Below are positions 7,935 to 16,987 of a DNA stretch of 64,000 nt, piece after piece (within the stretch, counting starts at the first letter, position 1; each line of letters begins with the position of its first letter). The DNA lies in assembly GCA_033283325.1 (NCBI GenBank), contig JAWMQO010000001.1, forward strand, positions 1,488,001 to 1,552,000, read 5' to 3'. A model generated the notes under the pieces. The model saw only the letters and a program-made list of their open reading frames with translations. It made no database searches and was not told the DNA's origin. This stretch comes from Mangrovimicrobium sp033283325 (GTDB lineage: Bacteria > Pseudomonadota > Gammaproteobacteria > Pseudomonadales > Halieaceae). Position numbers and translations under genes: made by a program.

Positions 7935-9398
7935 ATGACCCTGCCCCTGTCTGACCCCCAACTGCTGAAAACCCAGGCCTATATCAACGGGGAGTGGGTG
8001 GATGCCGACAGTGGCGAGACCTTTCCGGTGCGCAACCCGGCCACCGGCAAGGTAATTGCCGAAGTCGCCAAAGCCGGCACCGCGGAAACCAGCCGCGCGA
8101 TTGCCGCCGCGGATACTGCCATGCAGGACTGGAAACGCCTTCCCGCCAAGGCCCGCGCCAATATCATGCGCAAGTGGTTCGACCTGATGATGCAGCACCA
8201 GGAAGACCTGGCCATCATCATGACTGCCGAGCAGGGCAAGGTACTCGCTGAATCCCGCGGTGAAGTCGCCTATGGCGCCGCTTTCGTCGAATGGTTCGGC
8301 GAGGAAGCCAAGCGCATCGACGGCGACGTGATTCCCGGCCCCTCCCCCGACAAACGCATCGTCTGCATCAAGCAGCCGGTCGGCGTGGTGGCGGCGATCA
8401 CCCCCTGGAACTTCCCCAATGCGATGATCGCGCGCAAGGCCGCCCCGGCACTGGCCGCCGGTTGCAGCATCGTGATCAAGCCCGCCACCGAAACCCCGCT
8501 CTCCGCCTTCGCCATGGCGGAACTGGCCGAGCGCGCCGGGGTGCCCGCCGGTGTGGTCAATGTGCTCGCCGGCAGCAGCAGCCAGATCGGCGCGGAGATG
8601 ACCTCCAACCCCATCGTGCGCAAACTCACCTTTACCGGTTCCACCCCGGTGGGCAAGCAGCTCGAGGCGGAATGCGCCGGCACCATGAAGAAGACCTCCA
8701 TGGAACTCGGCGGCAACGCGCCCTTCATCGTCTTCGACGACGCCGATCTGGACGCAGCAGTACAGGGCGCCCTGATCTCCAAGTACCGCAACTCCGGCCA
8801 GACCTGCGTCTGCTCCAACCGTTTGTTCGTGCAGGACAGCGTCTATGACGCTTTCGTCGAAAAACTGGTCAAGGCGACCTCGGAGTTCAGCGTCGGCGAC
8901 GGCATGCAGGACGGCATCACCATCGGCCCACTGGTCAACGCCCAGGCGGTCAACGACGTGGACAGCCTGGTACAGGCCTCAGTGAATGCGGGCGCCAAAG
9001 TCGCCCTCGGCGGCGCGCGCCACGACATGGGCGAGTGTTTCTACCAGCCTACGGTTCTCACCGAAGTCACTTCCGAGATGGCGGTATTCCGCAACGAAAT
9101 CTTCGGCCCGGTTGCCCCGGTAGTGCGCTTCAACACCGAGGAAGAAGTTATCGCCATGGCCAACGACACCGAGTTCGGCCTCGCCTCATACTTCTACACC
9201 CGCGACATCGGCCGCATCTGGCGCGTCGCGGAAGCCCTTGAATATGGCATCGTCGGAATCAACGAAGGCATCATCTCCAACGAGATGGCCCCTTTCGGTG
9301 GCGTCAAGGAATCCGGTTCCGGGCGTGAAGGTTCGAAGTACGGGATCGACGATTATGTGGAGATCAAGTACATGCTGATGGGTGGGCTGGATCGCTAG
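7935..9398 (+). CDS. gabD: Succinate-semialdehyde dehydrogenase, NAD(P)+
   Basis: 487-residue aldehyde dehydrogenase. Oxidises succinate semialdehyde to succinate, the last step of 4-aminobutyrate breakdown. Visible are the cofactor-binding TPWNFP block, the catalytic glutamate in ELGGNAP, the catalytic cysteine in SGQTCVCSNR and the C-terminal PFGGVKESGSGREG. Sequence style and length fit GabD rather than betaine- or general aldehyde dehydrogenases. The ATG at 7935 follows GAGAAGGA. No gabT neighbour is present, so the GABA transaminase would be elsewhere. A long inverted repeat lies just downstream. Confidence 0.9.
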   Translation: MTLPLSDPQLLKTQAYINGEWVDADSGETFPVRNPATGKVIAEVAKAGTAETSRAIAAADTAMQDWKRLPAKARANIMRKWFDLMMQHQEDLAIIMTAEQGKVLAESRGEVAYGAAFVEWFGEEAKRIDGDVIPGPSPDKRIVCIKQPVGVVAAITPWNFPNAMIARKAAPALAAGCSIVIKPATETPLSAFAMAELAERAGVPAGVVNVLAGSSSQIGAEMTSNPIVRKLTFTGSTPVGKQLEAECAGTMKKTSMELGGNAPFIVFDDADLDAAVQGALISKYRNSGQTCVCSNRLFVQDSVYDAFVEKLVKATSEFSVGDGMQDGITIGPLVNAQAVNDVDSLVQASVNAGAKVALGGARHDMGECFYQPTVLTEVTSEMAVFRNEIFGPVAPVVRFNTEEEVIAMANDTEFGLASYFYTRDIGRIWRVAEALEYGIVGINEGIISNEMAPFGGVKESGSGREGSKYGIDDYVEIKYMLMGGLDR

Positions 9399-9416
9399 GC
9401 TGCGGTCGTAGCGGCG

Positions 9417-9621
9417 GCGAGACTGGCGGGGGCGGATTTTTCCTGGCGAAACGGCCGCAAACTCCACCGGGTTTTCAGGCTGCTGCGCAACTCGACCGTT
9501 TTTCGCTGCGCGAAAAACCGGGACTCAGACAGTGCTCGCTGAAAGCGCCTGAAAACCCGGCTCCGTAAAAAGCGGCGGCCTGATTGTTTCGCCAGGAAAA
9601 ATCCGCCCCCGCCAGTCCCGC
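9417..9621. repeat. 205-bp near-perfect inverted repeat (MITE-like or giant hairpin)
   Basis: The outer arms 9417-9452 and 9586-9621 are 36-bp inverted copies with a single mismatch. Nested inside are a perfect 14-bp pair (9467-9480 with 9547-9560, CCGGGTTTTCAGGC) and an inner pair around the centre (about 9494-9505 with 9509-9521, TTTTTCGC/GCGAAAAA). The whole element can fold into one long interrupted stem. It sits between convergent gabD and fabY. It codes for nothing convincing; the rest of 9622-9821 shows only a weak hairpin near 9760-9810. Confidence 0.8.
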
Positions 9622-9821
9622 TGCGTGATTCCGCCCGCACAGCTTCGATCACAAATCGTCAAATGCGTTTGAGGGAAAATTTGGTCGTTTCGCCTGGACT
9701 GCGCCGCCTCTCCAGCCTCGCGCCACCACGCCGATTTAAGACTCCTGGAACGAACATAGGAACCCGCTCCGCGGGCTAACCGCTCACGGACAGCGGGCCC
9801 CTCTTTTCGGGTCGTGAGCTT

Positions 9822-11678
9822 CTACAGTTTCATGTCGTCCCAGGGGTTTTGGGGATCGAGGTCGACCGGAAGGCCACCGACACTCATCTGACGCGGGCCA
9901 AGATCCACGTCGCCGTCCATTAGCACCCCGTAATCGAAGTGATAGACCGGATCGACTGTGCCGGAGATCATCGCCTCGTCGTGCGCAATCTGTGCTTCAC
10001 GGACCTTCTCGTTCGCCGCCTCCCAGTCGCGCCACTCCTGCGCTGAATAGCGCTGCTGCAGCATACGCCGGGTCATGGCGGGGCTGATCATCGATGCGGA
10101 AGCGTTGTTGCCACCAAAGCCCTTGGAGTTGATGATCGCATAGGAAGCCGCTTCCGGATCGAAGCGGCGGTGCTCGCGGCTGAAGGCCAGGTGCTCGGTT
10201 TTCACATCCGCGGCCAGCTCGTCGATCGTGGTGATGCCGGGGAGGACACCGTGGGCCCACATGCTCAGGGTGGCAAGTACCTGGTCGCCGGAGGCGGCGC
10301 CGAGTGAGTGGCCGAGATAGCATTTCAGGGCGGTGACCGGCCAGTCCTCGATGCCGAAGGCGCCGGCGACGCGGCTCATGATCTCTGATTCAGTGACACG
10401 ATTTTGCGGCGTGCCGGTGCCGTGGGCCTGCACCATACCGCCGCGGCGCAGTACATCCTCGCCGAGCATTGCCCGGGTGGCGGCCAGCGCCCGGCCCATG
10501 GTGATGTAGTTGCCGACACCGGGGCCGGAAATGGATTTCTTGAAGCCGTCGGCATTGACGAAGACGTCCGGCGCGGCGCCGAAGATCGTCGCGCCCAGTT
10601 CCATCGCCAGTTCGTCGTCCATCAGCACGATCATCTGTGCCGACTCGGCGATGGTGAAGCCGCAGTTGTTGGAGAAGGGGCGGCAGGCGCGGCGGTAATC
10701 CAGTTCCGCGTCGGATTCGAGGCCGTCCAGGCTGCGCAGTTCCTTGTCGGAAGCCAGCGCGCCCATGGCGTAGTAGCCTTCCATCACATCCGGGTGAATC
10801 GGCGCTTCCGCGGCGCCGATAAAAGCCACGCGCGCGCGTCCCGCGCGAATATCGGCGATACCGTTCTTCATGTTGTAGAGGAAGGAGGCACAGGCGCCGG
10901 CGGTGGCGCCGGTGGAACCCATGGTGCCGAGGATATAGCCATTGATGAAGTCGGAGGGCATTTCCACCAGGCTGAGGGGACAGTACTTGGACGTCACCCG
11001 CTTGCCGACATAGCGCGACCTGAGCAGGCCGCCGGCGCCATAGTTGTCCAGTTGGCCCATGGCGCTGCCAGCGTAGACGCTGATCTGGTCGGCAGGTACT
11101 TTCTGCCGGATAGTCTCCCAGTCGATACCCAGGTTGCCGAGGGTGTCGGAGGCGGCGCAGACCGTCATCTGCAGCCCGCGGGGATGGCTGCGGGACGCGT
11201 AAAGCGTGCCGGGTTCGTAGCCGGTGGGAAGCTGGCTGGCGGCCTTGACCTCGAACTCGCGTTCGGTGGGGAGGAGAAACTCCTGCTGGCCCTGGATCGT
11301 CACGTTGACGTGGGTCACCGAGGTCGGGGTGATCGTCCAGTTTTCCGGAATCTCATCCGGCAAATGGCGACGCTCGATATCGAAGGTCACCGGGTGGCCG
11401 TTGCTCTCGGTGGGGAAACGCTGGTTCCACAGCACCCGGTTCACGTCGAAGTGCTGCTCTTCAATGCGGCGAATCAGTGTGTGATCGAGGATGTACTGCT
11501 CGCTGGCGAGGGCGTCGTCGACACCCATCATCGCGGCCAGTGCCGAGAGGGTGCGCTCCTGCACCTTGCGGTCCATGGCGCTATAAGCCATCCGCGCGAC
11601 CGCGTGGTGACCGGATGCCCGCCCCGCCCCGTTGAAGCCACCGAGACTGACGATTACCGGTAAACGCTGCCTGCCCAT
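9822..11678 (-). CDS. fabY: Beta-ketoacyl-ACP synthase FabY
   Basis: 618 residues, the length and style of P. aeruginosa FabY (PA5174), which condenses acetyl-CoA with malonyl-ACP to start fatty acid synthesis in place of FabH. Ketosynthase motifs are visible: nucleophile cysteine in GATAGACASF, the first catalytic histidine in AHGTGTPQNR, and the second in YLGHSLGAASG. Cytoplasmic. Monocistronic and divergent from the GlxA-type regulator. The ATG at 11678 begins a family-like N-terminus (RLPVIVSLGGFNGAGRAS). Confidence 0.92.
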   Translation of the reverse strand: MGRQRLPVIVSLGGFNGAGRASGHHAVARMAYSAMDRKVQERTLSALAAMMGVDDALASEQYILDHTLIRRIEEQHFDVNRVLWNQRFPTESNGHPVTFDIERRHLPDEIPENWTITPTSVTHVNVTIQGQQEFLLPTEREFEVKAASQLPTGYEPGTLYASRSHPRGLQMTVCAASDTLGNLGIDWETIRQKVPADQISVYAGSAMGQLDNYGAGGLLRSRYVGKRVTSKYCPLSLVEMPSDFINGYILGTMGSTGATAGACASFLYNMKNGIADIRAGRARVAFIGAAEAPIHPDVMEGYYAMGALASDKELRSLDGLESDAELDYRRACRPFSNNCGFTIAESAQMIVLMDDELAMELGATIFGAAPDVFVNADGFKKSISGPGVGNYITMGRALAATRAMLGEDVLRRGGMVQAHGTGTPQNRVTESEIMSRVAGAFGIEDWPVTALKCYLGHSLGAASGDQVLATLSMWAHGVLPGITTIDELAADVKTEHLAFSREHRRFDPEAASYAIINSKGFGGNNASASMISPAMTRRMLQQRYSAQEWRDWEAANEKVREAQIAHDEAMISGTVDPVYHFDYGVLMDGDVDLGPRQMSVGGLPVDLDPQNPWDDMKL

Positions 11679-11810
11679 GAACTACTGCCCTGTATCGGAT
11701 TGAAATGACGGAGTGGAACTACCTAAGGCAAGTTTAGGCCGCAACAGCCAGCCAAACGAGGCCGGATCTGCCATAATTTATGGCATTATTGACACTGGAC
11801 GTGTATCACC

Positions 11811-12812
11811 TTGTATCGCATCGCCGCCCTGCTCTATCCCCAGGCCCTCGCCACGAGTCTCACCCTGCCCCTGGAGATCCTGCAGGCTGCGGAGCAGATG
11901 GCCCAGGTGCGAAATCGCCACCGCGACGGCATCGAACTGCGCCTGGCGGCGAGCCGGACGGGACCCGTGCCCATGTTCACCGGCATTTCCCTCAACGCGG
12001 ACAGTATTGTCCAGGATCTCGAAGCACAGGACCTGCTCATCATCCCCGGTATATGGCGCGACCCGCGCATCGTCATCGCCCGCACCCGGGACTGGAGCGA
12101 CAAGTTGCGCGAACTCGCGGCCGGGGGTACCCGGATCTGCGCCGTCGGCACCGGCGCCTGCCTGCTGGCGGAAGCCGGGCTGCTGGACGGCCGTCCCGCC
12201 ACCACCCACTGGAACTACTTCGAGCGCTTCGCCCAGCGCTACCCGCGGGTGGAGCTGAAATCCCGCCACCTGATCACCCAGGCTGACAATATCTATTGTG
12301 CGGGCAGCGTGAATTCCATCGCCGACCTCATGGTGCACATCGTCGAGGGCTGGTACGGCAAGCGCATTGCCCGGGCGGTGGAGAGCCAGTTCTCGCCGGA
12401 AATTCGCCGTTCTTTTCGCGCGGCCGCTTTCCAGATCGACACCGACTCGAGCCACCATGACGAGGTGGTGCTGCAGGCACAGCAGTGGCTGCGCGACAAC
12501 CTGTCCAGTGGAGCCGGCATCGCCGAACTGGCTGAGCAGCTGGGCCTGAGCGCGCGCACCCTCAACCGGCGATTCCACCAGGCCACCGGCAGCAGCCCCC
12601 AGCAGTGGCTGCAGGGACTGCGGGTCAGCGAGGCCCGCGACCTGTTGCGCCACAGCAACCTTTCCCTGAGTGAAATCGCCTGGCAGCTCGGCTACCAGGA
12701 CGTCAGCCACTTTGGCAAACTGTTCCGGGAGCACAGCGGCATGAGTCCGGGGCGCTACCGCCAGGCGGTGCGCGGCAAGCTTTTCGTGCCCGACCCCGGC
12801 CATTCCGGCTAG
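11811..12812 (+). CDS. GlxA-family regulator (DJ-1/PfpI plus AraC HTH)
   Basis: 333 residues. The N-terminal ~190 residues form a DJ-1/PfpI class I glutamine-amidotransferase-like domain (GTGACLLAEAGLLDGR). The C-terminal ~100 residues are an AraC-type DNA-binding domain (IAELAEQLGLSARTLNRRFHQATG). The start is TTG at 11811: an in-frame TGA at 11790-11792 and the need for the first strand (YRIAALLYP) leave no other candidate before Met30. Family members sense small metabolites such as quaternary amines or amino acids; the ligand here is unknown. Confidence 0.86.
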   Translation: MYRIAALLYPQALATSLTLPLEILQAAEQMAQVRNRHRDGIELRLAASRTGPVPMFTGISLNADSIVQDLEAQDLLIIPGIWRDPRIVIARTRDWSDKLRELAAGGTRICAVGTGACLLAEAGLLDGRPATTHWNYFERFAQRYPRVELKSRHLITQADNIYCAGSVNSIADLMVHIVEGWYGKRIARAVESQFSPEIRRSFRAAAFQIDTDSSHHDEVVLQAQQWLRDNLSSGAGIAELAEQLGLSARTLNRRFHQATGSSPQQWLQGLRVSEARDLLRHSNLSLSEIAWQLGYQDVSHFGKLFREHSGMSPGRYRQAVRGKLFVPDPGHSG

Positions 12813-12922
12813 TCGTCGGAGCCACGCACCGGGTGGGCCTCCGCTTGAGGAATCAGCCCGCCTGTGGCTAAATTAGCGCCCCTTGAAGTATCCCCGATTC
12901 CCCCACAGAGCGTTAGAACACT

Positions 12923-14104
12923 ATGAGCGAAGAAACGGTAGTCATCGTCAACGGTGCCCGCACCCCCATGGGTGGTCTGCTGGGCGGCCTGGCCACTATG
13001 ACCGCGCCCCAACTGGGCTCGGTAGCCATCGCCGAGGCCCTGGAACGCAGCGGCATCGATCCGGCCGATGTGGATGAAGCATTCATGGGCTGCGTACTCC
13101 CCGCCGGCGTCGGGCAGAGCCCCGCGCGCCAGGCGTCCCTGGGCGCCGGCATCCCCAAATCCACCGGCGTCGTGACCCTGAACAAGGTCTGCGGCAGCGG
13201 CATGCAGGCGGCCATGTTCGCCCACGACAGCATCCTCGCCGGCACCAACAAGGTTGTCGTCGCCGGCGGCATGGAGAGCATGAGCAACGCGCCGCACATC
13301 CTGCCCGGTGCCCGCGGCGGTATTCGCAATGGCCACAAGACCATCTACGACCACATGTTCCTCGACGGTCTCGAAGACGCCTACACCGGCGGCGCCATGG
13401 GCAGCTTCGCCCAGGCCACCGCGGACGAGCGCGGCATCACCCGTGAGCAGATGGACGCCTACGCCATCGAGTCCCTGACCCGGGCGCGCAAGGCCATCGA
13501 GTCCGGCTCGCTGAAAGCGGAAATGGCCCCGGTCACGGTGAAAACCCGCAAGGGCGAAGTACTGGTGGAAGACGACGAGCAGCCTTTCAACGCCGACCCC
13601 GCCAAGATCCCCAACCTGCGTCCGGCCTTCGCCACCGACGGCACGGTCACCGCGGCCAACTCCAGCTCCATTTCCGACGGCGCCAGCGCCCTGGTGATCA
13701 CCAGCGGCAGCGAAGCCGAGGCCCGCGGCCTCAAGCCGATGGCCCGCATCCTCGGCCACAGCCGCCACAGCCAGGAGCCCAGCCTGTTCACCACCGCCCC
13801 CATCGGCGCGGTCGGCAAGCTGCTGGACAAGCTCAACTGGACCGTTGACGACGTCGACCTGTGGGAAATCAACGAGGCCTTCGCCATGGTGGTGATGATG
13901 GCCATGCAGGACCTCGGCATCGATCACAGCAAGGTCAACGTCTACGGCGGCGGTTGCGCCATGGGTCACCCCATCGGCTCCACCGGCTCGCGCATCATCG
14001 TGACCCTGATGTACGCCCTGCAACAAATGGGCAAGAAGCGCGGCATCGCCTCCCTGTGTATCGGCGGCGGCGAAGCTACCGCGATCGCAATCGAACTGCT
14101 GTAA
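12923..14104 (+). CDS. Acetyl-CoA C-acetyltransferase (thiolase)
   Basis: 393 residues, a biosynthetic-type thiolase that interconverts two acetyl-CoA and acetoacetyl-CoA plus CoA. The nucleophile Cys90 is in NKVCGSGM; NEAFA, the CAMGHPIG histidine block and the C-terminal acid/base cysteine in SLCIGGGEA are all present. Cytoplasmic. Short 110-base gap from the upstream regulator; the following riboflavin gene starts 56 bases after the stop. Whether it serves acetoacetate breakdown (AtoB), polyhydroxybutyrate (PhaA) or beta-oxidation is not settled by context, so no symbol is given. Confidence 0.92.
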   Translation: MSEETVVIVNGARTPMGGLLGGLATMTAPQLGSVAIAEALERSGIDPADVDEAFMGCVLPAGVGQSPARQASLGAGIPKSTGVVTLNKVCGSGMQAAMFAHDSILAGTNKVVVAGGMESMSNAPHILPGARGGIRNGHKTIYDHMFLDGLEDAYTGGAMGSFAQATADERGITREQMDAYAIESLTRARKAIESGSLKAEMAPVTVKTRKGEVLVEDDEQPFNADPAKIPNLRPAFATDGTVTAANSSSISDGASALVITSGSEAEARGLKPMARILGHSRHSQEPSLFTTAPIGAVGKLLDKLNWTVDDVDLWEINEAFAMVVMMAMQDLGIDHSKVNVYGGGCAMGHPIGSTGSRIIVTLMYALQQMGKKRGIASLCIGGGEATAIAIELL

Positions 14105-14160
14105 GCAAAGCAACGGCCGGCGGCTCCCAGCGGGAGCACCGGCCCTGCAGTGGAAACGAC

Positions 14161-15276
14161 ATGGCACTGAGCAGTATTCCGGATATTCTCGACGACATTC
14201 GCGCCGGCAGGATGGTGATCCTGATGGACGACGAGGACCGGGAAAACGAGGGTGACCTCATTGTCGCAGCGGAAGCGGTGACGCCGGAGATCATCAATTT
14301 CTTCGCCAGCGAAGCCTGCGGCCTGATCTGCATGCCGATCACCGAGGAGCGTGCACGGCGCCTGCAGTTGCCACTGATGGTGCGCAACAACCGCTCCCAG
14401 CATGAAACCAATTTCACCGTGTCCATCGACGCCGCGGAGAAAAAGGGCCCGGGTATCAGCGCGATCCAGCGCGCCCACACGGTACTCCAGGCAGTGGCCG
14501 CAAATGCCACGCCCGGCGATATCGTCCAGCCAGGGCATATTTTCCCCCTGGTGGCGAAGCCCGGCGGCGTGCTGCGCCGCGCCGGTCACACCGAGGCGGG
14601 TGTGGACCTCGCCCGTATGGCCGGATTCGAGCCCGCCGCGCTGATCGTCGAGATCATGAACGAAGACGGCACCATGGCCCGGCGACCGCAGCTGGAAGTC
14701 TTTGCCGAGAAGCACGGCCTGCACATCGGCACCATCGCCGACCTCATCCAGTACCGCGCCCTGCACGAGCAGTCGGTGGAATTGCACAGCAGCAAGGCGG
14801 TGGAGACAGAGTTCGGGCCTTTCGAACTGCACACCTTCCACGACCTGATCGACGACACGGTGCACTACGCCATGACCTGCGGCGAGATCCGCGAGGACAG
14901 TGACGTACTGGTCAGGGTGCAGGGCATCAACACGCTGCGGGACGTGCTTGGCACACGCATCGAAAACGAGAGTACCGGCTGGTCCTACCGTCGGGCGATG
15001 CAGGCGGTGGCCGATGAAGGCTGCGGCGTGGTGGTACTGCTGGGCCAGCCCAGCAGTACGGAACAGGCGCTGGCGGAAGTCGCCCGTTTTCCTGAACCGC
15101 TGCGGGTCACCGGCGCTGTCGATTCAGCCGGCCAGACCAACTACCGGCTGATCGGTACCGGCGGACAAATTCTCAAGCGCCTCGGCGTGGGCCGCATGCG
15201 CCTGATGTCGGCACCGGTACACTTCAACGCCCTCTCCGGCTTCCAGCTGGAAGTCACGGACTTCATCGAACCCTGA
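14161..15276 (+). CDS. ribB: RibB 3,4-dihydroxy-2-butanone 4-phosphate synthase with degenerate RibA-like domain
   Basis: 371 residues. The N-terminal ~200 residues are an intact DHBP synthase (DDEDRENEGDL metal/substrate motif, FASEACGLICM, GHTEAGVDL), which converts ribulose 5-phosphate to the four-carbon unit of riboflavin. The C-terminal ~165 residues align with GTP cyclohydrolase II, but the zinc-binding cysteines are missing: VRVQGINTLRDVLGT stands where active enzymes have HSECLTGD followed by CDC. That domain is therefore probably inactive, as in many proteobacterial RibBA-like proteins. The ATG at 14161 begins the RibB domain. Confidence 0.92.
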   Translation: MALSSIPDILDDIRAGRMVILMDDEDRENEGDLIVAAEAVTPEIINFFASEACGLICMPITEERARRLQLPLMVRNNRSQHETNFTVSIDAAEKKGPGISAIQRAHTVLQAVAANATPGDIVQPGHIFPLVAKPGGVLRRAGHTEAGVDLARMAGFEPAALIVEIMNEDGTMARRPQLEVFAEKHGLHIGTIADLIQYRALHEQSVELHSSKAVETEFGPFELHTFHDLIDDTVHYAMTCGEIREDSDVLVRVQGINTLRDVLGTRIENESTGWSYRRAMQAVADEGCGVVVLLGQPSSTEQALAEVARFPEPLRVTGAVDSAGQTNYRLIGTGGQILKRLGVGRMRLMSAPVHFNALSGFQLEVTDFIEP

Positions 15277-15283
15277 GCCCGTA

Positions 15284-16345
15284 TCAGTCGTAACCCTCTG
15301 CCATCTGCTTGCCGGTGGCCGAGCGCTCGATCATCCCGAAGGCGCTCATGCCGTCCCACTCGTAGCGCGCCCCGCCCTGTTGCAGGGTAAAGCCGGGAGC
15401 GCCGAGTGCGGCCATGTCCGGGTTGTTGACGCGGAAGGTGGACATGCAGGTACTGCCGCTGATGCGGTGGATGCCGAGTTCGGACTCCAGCTCCAGGCTG
15501 ACGTTGTCGCCCTCGGCGAGCACCTGCGAAATCCAGGGAACCCGGGTCGCCCGCGCCGGGTACATTTTCCCCTCCTGCACCACGTAGGCGATGTTGTACA
15601 TCGGCGCCGTCTCGCTGGCGGGGTAGGAGATGGTGCCGAAGGCCCTGCCGTCGGGAAACAGGGCCGACTGCCAGCAGTGACCGCGGAAGGCATCCAGGGG
15701 GCGCACGCTCTGCCGCTTGATTCGCGAACCGAGCAGTTTGAACTCCCGTGACGCGCCGTCGATGATCAGCTCCCCGTGGCCGCGGCCAAGATGCTCGAGA
15801 CGCCAGCCGATACCCATGCTCTGCGCGTCGTCCTGCTCCTTCTGCGTCATCTTCGCGACTTTTTCCGGCGAGTAGTCCTGCACCCAGGCCGGCGTCTCCA
15901 TTTCCAGCTCCGCTTCCAGGCGGATCGGCACCCGGGTGCTGCCGCTCAGCGGGCCCTGGACCATTTCCTCGATACTGCCCTCCTGGGCGCTACCTTCGTA
16001 GATCATGCGCCAGCGGCGAAAAGGCTCAAGGCACTCAAACCTGAGTGGGCCGGCGCCAAACACCGATGGCTTGCCGTCCGGGCCCATTACATCCGGCACC
16101 GGCCCCCTGCCGGCATCCAGCAGCACCCGCCCCTGCTCCAGCGCGAAGTTGACGTGGTAGAGGCGGTTATCCCAGGAGTGGGCCTCGCCCTCGATGCCAA
16201 TGCGCGGAAAACCGAAGGCGCCACTTTCCTCGAACAGCCACACCGAGGTGCTCTCGCGCATCTCGGGATTGTCCGGCTGTTGCGGGAAAAAATAGTCGTG
16301 CTCAGGGCTGAGCCCGTTGGTCATCTGCTCCAGGGAAATCGGCAT
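15284..16345 (-). CDS. Conserved hypothetical protein, beta-rich, lipocalin-like
   Basis: 353 residues, no signal peptide, no membrane helix, many alternating strand-like segments and conserved tryptophans (LFEESGAFGFPRIGIEGE, CWQSALFPDGRAFG). The pattern resembles double-lipocalin proteins of the CrtC/Svf1 and DUF7064/7065 type, seen in actinobacteria and marine or soil proteobacteria that metabolise lipids or isoprenoids. That link is from memory of the motifs and is weak. It converges on the riboflavin gene with only 7 bases between stops. No enzymatic residue can be named. Confidence 0.7.
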   Translation of the reverse strand: MPISLEQMTNGLSPEHDYFFPQQPDNPEMRESTSVWLFEESGAFGFPRIGIEGEAHSWDNRLYHVNFALEQGRVLLDAGRGPVPDVMGPDGKPSVFGAGPLRFECLEPFRRWRMIYEGSAQEGSIEEMVQGPLSGSTRVPIRLEAELEMETPAWVQDYSPEKVAKMTQKEQDDAQSMGIGWRLEHLGRGHGELIIDGASREFKLLGSRIKRQSVRPLDAFRGHCWQSALFPDGRAFGTISYPASETAPMYNIAYVVQEGKMYPARATRVPWISQVLAEGDNVSLELESELGIHRISGSTCMSTFRVNNPDMAALGAPGFTLQQGGARYEWDGMSAFGMIERSATGKQMAEGYD

Positions 16346-16469
16346 GCTTCGCTCCGGGTATGCTTATCGTTGTGAAAGCGCTCGATCCGCTGTGCGCCGG
16401 GGAGGATGGCTATCCACTGCCATCCTCGAGTTTACAAACGCTTCTGCCTCGATGCAGCTTACGGTTCGT

Positions 16470-16865
16470 TTAGATAACTGCCACGTAGAGCAGGTAGAAC
16501 GCGAGTATCAGGCCAAAGACATAAGTCATCAGCGAGCCGAGGATGCGCAGGATGTGCGGCTTCTCGAGGGTCTCGGAAAGAAGCAGCCCGAGCCAGATCA
16601 GGTAGCGTCCGGCCGTCGCCAGTACCATGCATATCAGCAGCCATAGCGGCGGGTTGTAGGCGCCCAGGATGTAGATCAGCAGCGCGATGACCGGCGCGTA
16701 CTCCACCGTGTTGCCATGGGCGCGCGCCGCCTTGTGCAGGGTATGCGCGGGATCGTCCGGGTAACCCTGGACGATACCGCTACTGGCCCGGGCGAGGGAA
16801 ACGCGAAAGCCCGCGGCGATGGTCAGCAGGCCGAGCAAGGCCACGCAAAGAAGGGGAATATTCAT
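16470..16865 (-). CDS. MAPEG-family membrane protein
   Basis: 131 residues, with four hydrophobic helices (about 4-22, 56-70, 75-95 and 108-130) and the conserved RAHGNTVEYAPV block of the MAPEG superfamily (membrane-associated eicosanoid and glutathione metabolism). Bacterial members are often annotated as glutathione S-transferase-like, though activity is rarely shown. Probably inner membrane. Transcribed alone, between the lipocalin-like gene and a solute-binding protein. Confidence 0.88.
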   Translation of the reverse strand: MNIPLLCVALLGLLTIAAGFRVSLARASSGIVQGYPDDPAHTLHKAARAHGNTVEYAPVIALLIYILGAYNPPLWLLICMVLATAGRYLIWLGLLLSETLEKPHILRILGSLMTYVFGLILAFYLLYVAVI

Positions 16866-16987
16866 TATTGTTCTCCACTGCTGAAGAGCATCGGCTCAGG
16901 AATTTGCGCGCCGCGACTGACCCGGCGGCGCGCCCGCTTTGTGCAGAGCCTGCCTCACAGCCGCCCCTGACTCACAAACATGCAGAC

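Noticed and set aside
9395..9652. 85-codon minus-strand frame over the inverted repeat
   Set aside because: It reads through a palindromic element and starts without a ribosome site; its protein has no recognisable feature.
11789..11816. TTGACA with a TGTATC 17 bases on, a promoter-like pair
   Set aside because: Its -10 would cover the only possible start codon (TTG 11811) of the GlxA-type gene, so it is probably chance.
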